From positions 36,001-100,000 of the forward strand of contig JAJOZX010005519.1 of NCBI GenBank assembly GCA_023014485.1: DNA of 64,000 nucleotides, given 5' to 3'. The stretch comes from Bathynomus jamesi (taxonomy: Eukaryota > Arthropoda > Malacostraca > Isopoda > Cirolanidae). Every line of letters begins with the position of its first letter. The stretch's first letter is position 1. This document shows positions 1 through 9,061 of this stretch, piece after piece. Both the position numbers and the translations under genes were made by a program. The notes beneath the pieces were generated by a model, which was not told where the DNA came from, ran no database searches, and saw only the letters and a list, made by a program, of their open reading frames with translations.

Positions 1-744
1 CCTATTCTAACCATACTATGCTGCTACTAATGGAGACAGTCTGAGGGGTTATATATGGTATAAACCTATGCACAATAACACTACCGTTAAGAACTAAGAG
101 TAACGCTGCTACTGACGAAATAGCATTGACGACTATGTTAAATCCTACTTTATTCACTACGAGAAAGTTGCTATTTACTTCCTTTTCAACACTAATTCGA
201 AGCGGGAGGTTAAATGGTAAAACCAGCCGACAATTCCTTGCCATAATAAAACTTAATATAGGCTTTTCAGAGACCCTGCATAGCCTCGTAAAACCTTTAT
301 TACGTGTATTAAACGTGGCTCCTGTTACTTTTAAAACTAGCGAGTAAACACCTTAATTGTTAAACATAAAGGAATAACATTAAACCCCCTTTAAATTAAC
401 GAGTAACCATGTTAAACCATGTAAACGTGTTAAACAAATATTACCAAGTATTAAAATAACTAGCAATTAATGGTACGGATAATTAATGTAATTTACTGTA
501 CTCTAAATATGAAACAGTAGAAAAGGTGGACGTTAACCAAGAATAGTAACGAAATGAATTTGTCTTCTATCGAATTATTTTTGTATGTCTCTAGCACGTT
601 TCCTCCTTCGAGGTGGGGTCACCTGAGTACAAGGGGATGCCACCTCCCCCCTAGCGTTCTGCCACCTTCCCTAACGCTCTGTCACGCTATTTGTATCCAG
701 TCTTTCACCTAGTAAATGACTAAACCTAATAATACCTTTAGTGC

Positions 745-745
<1 letters not shown>
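1..745. other. AT-rich sequence without a recognised gene
   Basis: No domain, splice-flanked exon or terminal repeat was recognised. The reading frames are short and AT-rich. A slightly GC-richer patch lies near 600-700. This may be intergenic sequence or an intron upstream of the macroglobulin-like gene. Confidence 0.5.
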
Positions 746-792
<47 letters not shown>

Positions 793-797
793 ATATA
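746..797. repeat. (TA)n microsatellite
   Basis: Almost pure TA dinucleotide run, broken once, directly abutting the left end of the Tc1/mariner element, which uses TA as its target. Confidence 0.9.
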
Positions 798-2058
798 CAG
801 GGGTTGGACAAAATAATATGAACACCTTGATAAATGGCGGTTTTTATTCTTAATATGGAGTTGGTCCTCCTTTAGCGGCAATAACAGCTGCAATGCGTCG
901 GGGAATTGATTCATACAGCTTTTGGACAGTGGCTAGAGGAATCCTGAGCCATTCTTCGAGCAAACCCTGCTCCAGTTCCTCCAAAGACGCCGGCGGTGGG
1001 AATCGGCTTCTGACCTGCTGCTCCAACTGACACCACAGATGCTCGATAATGTTAAGATCCGGGGATTGTGGAGGCCAATCCAAGCGTTCTACTTCACTAA
1101 CATGCTCTTCAAACCAGTTTTTAACGACCCCAGCGGTGTGGATTGGTGCATTATCATCCTGGAAGACGGCGCCGCCATTGGGAAACAGCGTTTGGACCAT
1201 GGGATGGACCTGGTCAGCCAATATTGACAAATAGACCTGGGCGTTAACTCTACCATGCAGTACTACAGCTGGGCCAAGAGTATTCCACGATATGCTGCCC
1301 AAACCATCACAGATCCGCCTCCATGCTTAACGGTTGGGGTCAGGCAGTCGGGGTCATAAGCATCTTTAGGCTGTCTCCAGACGTAAACTCGACCGGAACA
1401 TGGAAATAGCGTAAAGGAGGATTCGTCGGAGTAGACTACATTCTTCCACCGGTCCATTGACCAATTCTTATGGTCATTACACCATTTTCTGCGCCGCTCA
1501 ATGTTGATGTGCGAAAGGAAGGGTTTGGCAATTGCAGCCCTCCCATGGTATCCAGCTCCATGGAGCTCGCAACGTACAGTTCTGGTCGATACCGGGCTTG
1601 CAAGATTCTGGTTAAGCTCTGCAGTCACTTTTGGAGCTGTGGTCTTATGGTTCTTTGTCACAATGCGCTTTAGCACCCGGCGGTCTCGATCACACAGCTT
1701 CTTCTTGCGTCCACTATTGCATTTGTCGGTGCTTGTCTTTCCATGGTTTTGGTATGCAGACATGACCATTGAGACAGTTCCTCTGGATACATTGAACATC
1801 TGATCAGTTTTCGTCACCGATGCACCAGCCATCCGCGCTCCGACAATTTGCCCTCTTTGGAAGTCTGACAGGTCTTTCATAACTGCTAATTCATAATTCA
1901 CTCAGATCTGTAAAAACAACGTGAGGGTTATAACATGACGTATACACTCTCTGTTACGCATTTAAATAGGTTTGCCAGTCATTTGACCGTTTACTTTGTG
2001 TCTGAGCAGTCCGTAAGATAACCGGTGAAATCGGCGGGTGTTCATATTATTTTGTCTA

Positions 2059-2063
<5 letters not shown>
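798..2063 (-). mobile_element. Tc1/mariner transposon, DD36E type (Incomer-like)
   Basis: About 1.27 kb element bounded by near-identical terminal inverted repeats. The left end reads CAGGGGTTGGACAAAATAA and continues to GAACACC at about 826. The right end, from 2038, is its reverse complement, with a small change in the outermost bases. TA dinucleotides flank both ends, the expected target duplication. A single transposase gene fills the interior on the minus strand. The spacing of the catalytic residues (second Asp, 36 residues, Glu) places it in the DD36E group of Tc1/mariner elements, described as Incomer. The insertion lies within a (TA)n tract. Confidence 0.9.
850..1901 (-). pseudogene. 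DD36E Tc1/mariner transposase, broken by one frameshift
   Basis: Cut-and-paste transposase that would bind the terminal inverted repeats and insert at TA. The N-terminal part (minus strand from 1901) starts MNYELAVMKDLSDF and has a paired-like helix-turn-helix region (QIVGARMAGASVTKT, about residues 18-60). The first catalytic Asp is in YSDESSFTLFP. The frame then shifts near 1293: the codons for ..MVWAA run into a wrong frame and resume as SWNTLGPAVVLHGR. This fits loss of one base. The second half holds FQDDNAPIHT (second Asp) and SPDLNIIEHLW (Glu), with 36 residues between the catalytic Asp and Glu. It ends at 850. All three catalytic residues remain, so only the single indel separates it from an intact frame. 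Confidence 0.9.
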
Positions 2064-2100
<37 letters not shown>

Positions 2101-2115
2101 ATATATATAATATAT

Positions 2116-2147
<32 letters not shown>

Positions 2148-2230
2148 GATGAATAAAACCACGAAGGAAAGGAAAAACAGAAGGGCTCAAGCGCTTTCGT
2201 CTAATGACATCCTCAGGAACACAGAAGTAC
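2148..2230 (-). mobile_element. Penelope-like element terminal fragment (minus strand)
   Basis: On the minus strand this is nearly identical to 62519-62605 and 34229-34303: a hammerhead core, then a T-rich stretch ending in CTTCGTGGTTTTATTCATC. The 62.5 kb copy lies directly downstream of a Penelope-like GIY-YIG reading frame, which identifies this piece as the terminal (pLTR/3'-end) part of the same family. No coding part is attached here. Confidence 0.7.
2183..2222 (-). ncRNA. Hammerhead ribozyme motif, Penelope-associated, stem I damaged
   Basis: On the minus strand: 5' stem I strand GTGTTC, core CTGAGGA (fits CUGANGA), stem II TGTC/GAC around loop ATTA, core GAA, palindromic stem III AGCGCT, cleavage-site TT, then GAGCCC. 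Compared with the intact copy at 62.5 kb the last strand has one change, so stem I has one mismatch. Hammerheads with very short palindromic stem III, thought to act as dimers, are known in Penelope-like elements. Activity of this copy is uncertain. Confidence 0.7.
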
Positions 2231-2342
2231 ATAGAGTTACAGCCTATATATAGGTTATAGGTTACAAAATATATATATATATATATATATATCTATATAT
2301 ATATATATATATATGAGAATGAACTCAGAATGGTCCCGAGTA

Positions 2343-2402
<60 letters not shown>

Positions 2403-2511
2403 ATAAACGGAGAAATGATAAAAAAAAAATAAAGGATTGTGGGAGGAGCATACAAATTTGTAAGGAAAAATACCGATTTTAGCACTGCCCAAATCCAACA
2501 AAGATCAAATG

Positions 2512-2573
<62 letters not shown>

Positions 2574-4153
2574 ATGAGTTAAAAACAAAATACTCTACAT
2601 AACAATAAACGAAGGCGTTGGTTCGTAATGACGTCACACATTAATGTTGAATTCTGACGATTCCTTAAAACCACTTAATATTAATTCACTTGGCCACAGA
2701 TGATCGTAAAATGGCGTTGTAGTTCAAAACGTTAATAAACCAGGATGGTACGAACTACTTAATCATTCGCGCGCGCCTGTGTATGTGTGAGAGAGTGTGC
2801 TCGATGTAAATCAAGTATGTATGGTGTCAAACCTGCACTGCATATATTATGGAAGTTCAAAAAATGAAATACTGTACTGAAAATTTGAAAATGGGATTCG
2901 TTACAGTTCTGTACTCTTCCCAGTGCGAAGAATTTTATTTGAAATTTAGGTACCATACACAGAATTACAAACATACACGCACTATAATATATATATGTAA
3001 GTTAATGTTGGCACCATATTGAAGTTAATTATGTTAGTTTTGCTTGGCTCGATGTCACTAGATTTTTTCAGATCAAATAAGATTATTAATTAGTAAGTTA
3101 ATAGTTTCTTTTTTTTGTTAAACAAAACAAAAGATTTAGCCGGACAAATAAACGTTTCAGTTTTGAGGCAAGTTCACAGAATGAATGAAACTCGAGTCGA
3201 AATGTTATAAATGTGCACTTTGAAATGACTAGGACGACTATAATAACGCGCGAGGAAATTAGTCTTTATATAAAGTTAGATAATGACATCAGGCCAATGC
3301 GGCCTGTTACAACGTCGTTACTGTATGTGATAAGGTTATCGTGTAGCTAAGATTTGATTCGAGGAGGAGGCGCGTGGTGAGACGATACAGCAGAGGAGAA
3401 GGCTTCGACGTAGTCTCGCGAAGTGACGACAGCTCGATCGTGGCTGTCGATAAAACAGTGGGTTTATTGTGGAGGTTAGCAGTCGCGAAAGTATTTGAAG
3501 GCGTCTCAATATATACATATATACAACAATATAATATGTATATAGGTTTTAAAAGTTTTATAGGGATAAATGACCCCATAAATTTTAAGACTTTTGAAGA
3601 CTGATCCATAACATTTGCAATTAAAAAAAAGATAAATATCAATGCTGCAATGTTAATCAAATTGGACATTGAAAATAAAATTTATTGACAATCGTGTTTT
3701 TTTCTCAAGTTTACAACTAAAAGACGCTAAAAATAACCTTTCGTCGAAAAGTTGTCTTATGTTACATAATCTCAATCGTCATTTCACCGTCTTTATGGCG
3801 ATTGTCGTATCTTGCCATTTGAATGCACGTTCGTGAATTGTACGACGTGGTTTCTTATCTAGCCAGGTTTTAGTTGTACATCATTCACAGATTTTGGTCC
3901 ATAACAGAAATGTCCATCAACACGCCAAAAATAGTAGAGTACCGTGCAACGAAGGAATGGACCTATATACCCCCATACAGTTTAGCTTATATATACACAA
4001 GGAGATTATAGACACCAATCAACCAGGGAAGTCCTTCCGGGGGGGGATGTTAGCAGGAGACGGGGAGTGCTGGAACTCCCGTTTCTCCACAGCTGATTTT
4101 TTCTGCTTCGTCTACCCTGTGAGCAGTCCAGCATGCTCTCAAACACACACTTC
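2574..4153. other. Non-coding stretch
   Basis: No protein domain, RNA gene or terminal repeat recognised. A GC-richer patch at about 3350-3500 has short open frames on both strands but no family resemblance. The stretch is probably intronic or upstream of the macroglobulin-like exons. Confidence 0.45.
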
Positions 4154-4337
4154 GGTGCTACTATAGTATCCGGTCTACCTTTCAATTATAATTTATCTTG
4201 TTTATTAATTTCTTGTTTGCATACCAATGTCAATCGCCCTTGACTAGGTTTAGTCATGATATTTTCGTTAGTTTTAACGAAAATTATCATGACTAAACCT
4301 AACCAATCGTAGGTAGACCGCATACTATAGTAGCACC
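4154..4337. mobile_element. Palindromic MITE-like element
   Basis: Terminal inverted repeats of about 26 bp: GGTGCTACTATAGTAT at the left and its reverse complement ending CTATAGTAGCACC at 4337, with one mismatch over the repeat. A second, inner inverted repeat (GACTAGGTTTAGTCATGAT at about 4240 against ATCATGACTAAACCTAACC at about 4285) makes much of the element a hairpin. No reading frame and no clear target duplication were seen. Confidence 0.65.
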
Positions 4338-4571
4338 CATTCTCCTATTCTTCACTACACATGTATGCGTTTTACACACTACACAATGTTCAAAATTTCT
4401 AAAAAAAAAAAAAAAGCATCGTGAGCTTCGAAGATCTTGATTTCTTTCTTATAAAGGGGGTATTTTTTTGCAGTTACCCGCCTTTGGCCCCTCCTTTGTA
4501 TATTTTTCTCAGCTACAAGAAGTCCTTAGAATTGGGTGGGCGACGTGACTAATTTTGCTTTCATCTTTCAG

Positions 4572-4688
4572 TACAAAGAAATCTGGATTGAGAATCCTTC
4601 AGGTACACAAATTGCCCAGTGGCTGAACGTCTCCAATGAAAACGGGCTCATTCATAGGTCCTTCACCCTCTCCGATGAACCCGAAGAA
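4572..4688 (+). CDS. Macroglobulin exon: end of MG2 domain
   Basis: Acceptor TTTCAG at 4566-4571, donor GTGAGA at 4689. The 117 nt encode YKEIWIENPSGTQIAQW through SDEPEE, in frame at both edges (phase 0 out). The pattern of an extended strand, then ..QW..V....GL...SF.LSDEP, is typical of the MG2 domain of alpha-2-macroglobulins and insect TEPs. It joins without a frame break to the next exon (EE then GSYKIRV). Confidence 0.85.
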
Positions 4689-4709
4689 GTGAGAATTTTG
4701 AACCTCGGG

Positions 4710-4717
<8 letters not shown>

Positions 4718-4759
<42 letters not shown>
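4718..4759 (+). repeat. (GT)n microsatellite
   Basis: About 21 GT units in the intron just after the first visible macroglobulin exon. Confidence 0.95.
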
Positions 4760-4762
<3 letters not shown>

Positions 4763-4852
4763 ATACTAGGGTGATATTTCATAAAGCCTAACCAAATCTC
4801 TTGAGTAAGCTTAATATTGCACGAGTGATTAACGTGTGTTTTGTCTCTTTAG

Positions 4853-5012
4853 GGATCCTACAAAATCCGTGTTCTTAGCTCTCCTTTGCAAAAAGTGGTT
4901 CGTCGATCTTTCAAAGTAGAGGAATACGTTTTACCTAAGTACGAAGTAAAGATCAAACCGCCTAGTTACGTCTTAGGACCTCAGAGACGATCACTTTCAG
5001 AGTTTGCGCAAA
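4853..5012 (+). CDS. Macroglobulin exon: MG2/MG3 border with EYVLPKYEV
   Basis: Acceptor CTCTTTAG at 4845-4852, donor GTAAGT at 5013. The 160 nt encode GSYKIRVLSS, FKVEEYVLPKYEVKIKPP and on to EFAQ, and end in phase 1. The EYVLPKFEV-like string is the best conserved N-terminal signature of the alpha-2-macroglobulin/C3/TEP family. This is the clearest identification in the gene. Confidence 0.9.
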
Positions 5013-5203
5013 GTAAGTGGCAACTTTTTCTTTGTCATTTGAAAACTAATCTAAAGTAATGAAAACTATACACTTTTGATGAATTCGTGTTGAGTTAAAA
5101 AGAGCTTATAATTTTAAACAGTTATTGCTCCTTGTTAAACACATATTTAAAGTAGGACACTATTTTTAAACTAAATTGTAATTCTTCGCATTATTTTCCA
5201 AAG

Positions 5204-5299
5204 GTATACCTTCGGCCAGCCAGTGAAAGGAAATGCCACTATAACAATTAATGGTGGTTCGGGGTAATACAAAGTCACCATTAAAAAAAGTGGGGAAGT
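5204..5299 (+). pseudogene. Macroglobulin exon: MG3, with in-frame stop
   Basis: The frame reads YTFGQPVKGNATITINGGSG, stop, YKVTIKKSGE and ends at a GTAAGT donor at 5300. YT(Y/F)GQPVKG is the classic MG3 start of the family. Two defects are visible. The only AG (5202-5203) gives an exon one base out of frame with the phase-1 end of the previous exon. A TAA stop sits at 5265-5267. Either this copy is non-functional or there are base-call errors. Confidence 0.7.
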
Positions 5300-5326
5300 A
5301 AGTATGGAAGCGTAATGTAATGATTG

Positions 5327-5512
5327 GTTTGTTTACCTCCGCAACATCTAAGGTCATGCGACGGAAGGACCTACAGCTTTACGTGGGATCCGAACCAAGG
5401 GTCGCTACATAGTCTGGATGCAGAGGACGCTCTCCCATCCAACTCAATGTCGCTTAACTTCGCTGATCAACGGGAAGTGGTATTACGACATTGGCTACGA
5501 CGTAGCCCTATC
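5327..5512 (-). mobile_element. SINE with 5S rRNA-derived head and tRNA-like part
   Basis: Read on the minus strand, the first ~100 nt resemble 5S rRNA: GATCAGCGAAGTTAAGCGAC corresponds to the 5S GATCACCGAAGTTAAGCA region, followed by TTGGATGGGAGAGCG (5S: TTGGATGGGTGACCG), the internal control region used by RNA polymerase III. A tRNA-like block with a B box (GGTTCGGATCCCACG) follows, then CTGTAGGTC and a tail rich in GTTGCGGAGG. A second copy is at 22127-22333. 5S-headed SINEs (SINE3 class) are known; this exact family is not recognised. Confidence 0.75.
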
Positions 5513-5747
5513 GAAGCGTAGGTGAATCAATAATTTAGCGCAATACGCCATTGTTTTGAACGATTAAGCACGGATTAAGATATTATAACAGTTTAAAAAG
5601 TACAGTTATTTATTTATTTAAAAATATCAAGGAAAGGAAGGAAGGGAACTGAAAGACGGGGGTTTGACTTCCCCTCCCCTGTTCATATCATAAACGTGAT
5701 ATATAGAATATAAAGTAAGCAACAACGAAATACATAAACGTATAAAC
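5513..5747. other. Intronic sequence
   Basis: AT-rich intron sequence between the 5S SINE and a hAT-type MITE; nothing recognised. Confidence 0.5.
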
Positions 5748-6471
5748 TAGGCCCTGCGAAGCTTCGAGAGTCAATTTGATTTGAATCGGAGAGAAGTTCG
5801 ATTTGATTTGTTAGCTTGGGCGCCGATTCGATATTTTCAATCTCCATTAAGGCGCCGTGCAAAAATTATGTAACGCTTTTTGCTAAAACCTGACACCCCC
5901 ACCCCCTGTAACGTTCCGTAACGTGTGGGGTGGGGGAAGTGTTACATAACATCGTAGGGGGTGCCTGGTGTAGCGTTACAGAACGTTCCTGGGGGATCTG
6001 GGTGTCAAGTTTTAGCAAAAATAACATTACATAATTTTTGAACGGCCCCTAAGTCCGGTAAAGAACATTAGTGATGTTTTGAACACTTTCGTAAATAAAC
6101 ACTTCTTTTTATTACTTAGATTATAATTCAATCTTATACTGAGACCATCTCTCGTGCAATAACACTTTTATTATACTTTAATACCATTGTTCCTCCTCAT
6201 GATCAAATACTTAATACATTTCTTTAGGAGGATTTACTTTGTCCTTTGTCCTCAAGATTATTTAATTAATTTTATGCTTATTACTAATTGTGTGTAGAAA
6301 CACACTAAATAAAGAAACCATTTTCTGTTTAATTTGAAACTTAATTCAGTATATATACCTAAAATCTGTGTGTACAGTTGATTCGATTCGAGATTAGATT
6401 CGATTTGAATTGTTTGGGATGATTTGATTCGAGATTCGATTCGAAAAAAAATTGTGATTCGCAGGGCCCTA
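5748..6471. mobile_element. hAT-type MITE with GATTCGATTCG-rich ends
   Basis: Terminal repeats TAGGCCCTGCGAA (left) and the complement of TAGGGCCCTGCGAATC (right). They are flanked by 8-bp near-identical duplications, GTATAAAC at 5740-5747 and ATATAAAC at 6472-6479 (7 of 8). The 8-bp duplication indicates the hAT superfamily. Both ends are followed by GATTCGATT-rich subterminal repeats. No transposase. Another MITE (5849-6051) is nested inside. Confidence 0.75.
5849..6051. mobile_element. Nested MITE with long inverted repeats
   Basis: GGCGCCGTGCAAAAATTATG at the left pairs with CATAATTTTTGAACGGCCCC, allowing mismatches, at the right. The inverted repeat continues inward through GCTAAAACCTGACACCC and its partner GGGTGTCAAGTTTTAGC. 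Possible 4-bp flanking duplication TAAG. It lies inside the hAT MITE, so it is the younger insertion. Confidence 0.75.
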
Positions 6472-6539
6472 ATATAAACAAAATACATAAATACAAATGC
6501 ACGTATAAACCTGCTCTGTTAAGAGTTGATTGATGGAAA

Positions 6540-7050
6540 GTAAGGAGGAAAGTGAATTCCAGGATTAAGGGCGGAATGGTAGGGAATCGAGGGAGAGTTC
6601 AAGGACAAGCGCCCATGAAAGTGCCCCTCCCCCGGAAGGAGAAAGAGCGGGGGCCGAAATTAAAGTCCAGGGTCTTCGAGATACTTGGACACGCTGCGCT
6701 TGAAAGGCTGGAAGTCGAAAACAGGCGGAAAGATGGACTTAGGAAGGTTGTTCCAGAGTTGACAGATTGAGTAAATGAAACACTGGGAATACCATCTAAC
6801 CCTCGCGTTAGAGAGTCGAGTGGAAAAGGGATGAGTGTGTTGAAACTTTGGTAGTGAAGCGTCTCCTTAAAGAAGGAGGCGTACAATTAGAGCGTTCAGG
6901 AGAGCAGTGTCCGTTGTAATAGCGATTAGTAAAGAGAGATCGAGGCAACATTACGTCGAAGAGATATATATTGAAGACAGTCAGTAAGACGGGGGAATTA
7001 ATGAAACGAAAAGCCTTTAATTCCATCCGGTCAAGTTAGGGGGAGGTGGA
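6540..7050 (-). pseudogene. Non-LTR retrotransposon RT, C-terminal fragment
   Basis: Minus-strand frames give LDRMELKAFRFINSP (about 7035-6990), RYYNGHCSPERSNCTPPSLR (about 6930-6870) and, in another frame, SFTQSVNSGTTFLSPSF (about 6770-6710). The pattern LDR(V/M)..KA.RLI..P, then .YY(N/H)GHCS.EL..C.PP, then a WN.LP.S-like stretch is the C-terminal end of invertebrate non-LTR reverse transcriptases. Frameshifts and stops are present and RT motifs upstream are missing, so only an old 3' fragment remains in an intron. Confidence 0.65.
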
Positions 7051-7575
7051 AGGTCGGGGAGGAGGCTTTAATCCATGCTAGAGTTAGACAAAGTATACAC
7101 GCGCTTTCCTAGTTTTACAAAGCACTTCGCCTATACACCTATTGAGGATACGCAATGTATATAAAGTAGCTAATGTTATTTTTGTCATAATGTGTTACTG
7201 ACTGCTAACTTTGTATTGTATTTAAGATATCAGGATGCAAAAAATTCAACGTCAACTGACAGAGTTGCCCATAAATACGAATATTACTTCTCATCCCGTT
7301 TGAACGCGAATGCAGTCGTTATTGAGGAAGGGACTGAAGTGGAGCTCAAGCAAGGAAGTGTTCGTCTACGTCACTAGAACCGCTCTTAATTTGAAGACAT
7401 CGGCGTGCAAAACTTTACAAGCCAGAATTGCCATATGTCGGGAGGTACAGTCATATAAAAACATTGTTAGCACTGACATATACAGGTGATTCATAAGTCC
7501 TATCGCAGATACGATATTTATTGTAGTTATTTTTGGGACGACTTTCTAATCATTAATATATATATATATATATAT
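7051..7575. other. Intronic stretch with an unassigned open frame
   Basis: An AG at 7227-7228 precedes an open frame to about 7377 (DAKNSTSTDRVAHKYEYYF..) on the + strand, and a GT follows near 7453. Its place between MG3 and MG4 exons would suit a missing exon, but the residues do not clearly match the family and a stop interrupts it. Not claimed as an exon. Confidence 0.3.
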
Positions 7576-7769
7576 CGTAAAGAACGACGCTTTGTATAGG
7601 AGATATCCGCGCAAAGATGAGAGAGAGAACGAAACAAATGAAAAAATGAGGTAACCACCTGGGAATCGAACCCGGGATCTTCCGATTGCCGGTCAGACGC
7701 GATACCATTACACTATGGACCTCACTCTTCCAAATGCCGTAATTCTTCTACAAGCGTCGTTTCTTTACG
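7576..7769. mobile_element. Small inverted-repeat element carrying a tRNA-like sequence
   Basis: CGTAAAGAACGACGCTTTGT (left) and the complement of CGTAAAGAAACGACGCTTGT (right) form a ~21-bp imperfect terminal inverted repeat around 150 bp of interior. The interior is dominated by a tRNA-like sequence (7648-7723). A (TA)n tract flanks the left side. No reading frame. It looks like a MITE with a tRNA-like core or a SINE flanked by inverted repeats. Confidence 0.6.
7648..7723 (-). pseudogene. tRNA-like sequence (possible anticodon GGC)
   Basis: On the minus strand: AGGTCCATAGTGTAATGG has the D-arm/A-box layout, GGGTTCGATTCCC is a B box, and the anticodon arm TCTGA-CCGGCAA-TCGGA folds with one G-T pair. 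GAGGT at the start pairs with ACCTC at the end, but the full acceptor stem needs a bulge, and position 33 is C instead of the near-universal T. It is therefore judged a tRNA-derived repeat, not a working tRNA gene. Confidence 0.5.
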
Positions 7770-7798
7770 TTATTTATACTGCGTGTTCTTTGCAGTTG

Positions 7799-7858
<60 letters not shown>

Positions 7859-8436
7859 TATAGATAGATATACTGTTCATAGATTGTTATATACAGGATG
7901 GGTCAAAAGTCTTGCCTCCAAAATAACTGTACAATAAATACTTTTGGGGCAACACTTCTTATTAGGTAGAAAGCAAAGGATTCACTATTTTTACAAATTA
8001 ATGCTCCTCCTATGCACCCATACAGAGTACGAGCAGCTTGCAGCATCATTGCTAAATATTTAAAGGGTCATGTATGTGTTACAGGGAATCTATGTAACTA
8101 GGGATTTCATGAAATCCCTAAAATGTTCAGGGATTTCATGTAAGGTTAAGTCGTGATTTTCATTGAACCTACGGGAAAATTATTGAATGTCCGGTTAATA
8201 GAAAGCAGACACTATATTTCCATAGTAACCCATAATCTTCTATGCGGTATTCACTGCTGAACGTCAGGGTTTTGACGTATATTGTTTTTGATGCAGAATA
8301 TAAGCTGAGAATGAAATGAATCAAGGTAGGAGAGTTTAGTCTCTCTTGTTAACTTCTGAACTAAAGCTAACCTGAATTACGTGGAATTATTTAGTTCCGT
8401 TTTCTTTGACAAGAATCAATTTCGCTGAAATTTCTT
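7770..8436. other. Intronic sequence with (TA)n and a short palindrome
   Basis: (TA)n at about 7803-7850. At 7893-7930 CAGGATGGGTCAAAAGTCTT looks like a worn mariner-type end without a partner. At about 8101-8118 GGGATTTCATGAAATCCC is a perfect palindrome, with half of it repeated at about 8130. No gene. Confidence 0.5.
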
Positions 8437-8891
8437 TAGTCAGGTGGCTTAGCGAAAAAATCGTTACAAGTGAGAAAAGCACCAAATTTTTACGGTGAGT
8501 TTGTATGGGTATATGGATGAAAGAAATCCCATGCTCCAAAAAATCTGTCCATATTAAGGGTGTAAAATCCAAGATGGCCACCGTGGACCCGTCAAAATCT
8601 GTAAATCGTCTTATTTTAACCACTAGACCAGATAAAAGCATGGATGAAAGGTCTTTTTATAGTTTTTCTGGTACAAGGAATCCAATAAAATCATTATTTT
8701 CTAAATAAATTTTTAAGAAAAAAAGATTGAGGCTGTAACTGATTTAATACAGCTTAATATACTCTAGTTGTATTTTCGATACATTTCTTATATAATAGTC
8801 TAGGCATATAAGCCTTGTCATGACATGCTCTATATCTTGTGATAAGTACATGTAAATGTGATCTATATGTTCAAGAGTGACGATTTCCATT

Positions 8892-8922
<31 letters not shown>

Positions 8923-9061
8923 TTTTATTTAAACAAGTACAAGGAAGCTGTAAACACTGCACGCATAAGCACAGAAAACACTGCACGCATGGACGTAGCT
9001 AAGGCATTTTCTACTTGAATGACACGTTCATATGAACAACTGATTCCTAGTTTTGCCATCT
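8437..9061 (+). repeat. Left inverted arm of the fold-back
   Basis: Pairs with the right arm across landmarks such as CAAGATGGCCACCGTGGACC (about 8571) and TTCATATGAACAACTGATTC (about 9030). It includes a (TTTA)n run near 8890-8925, which is shorter in the right arm. Confidence 0.8.

Larger units (their letters stand above)
2064..2573. repeat. Cluster of (TA)n microsatellites
   Basis: TA runs at about 2064-2147, 2265-2315, 2350-2395 and 2515-2573, separated by short unique pieces and a Penelope-derived fragment at about 2148-2230. The remaining pieces hold no gene. Confidence 0.85.

Noticed and set aside
3307..3669. 120-residue minus-strand open frame in a GC-richer patch
   Set aside because: No domain, no splice context and no homology pattern recognised.
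7229..7452. Additional macroglobulin exon between MG3 and MG4
   Set aside because: Splice-like borders exist, but the residues do not match the family convincingly and a stop interrupts the frame.
7648..7723. Functional tRNA gene
   Set aside because: The acceptor stem needs a bulge, position 33 is not T, and the anticodon would be the rare GGC; inverted repeats around it indicate a mobile element.
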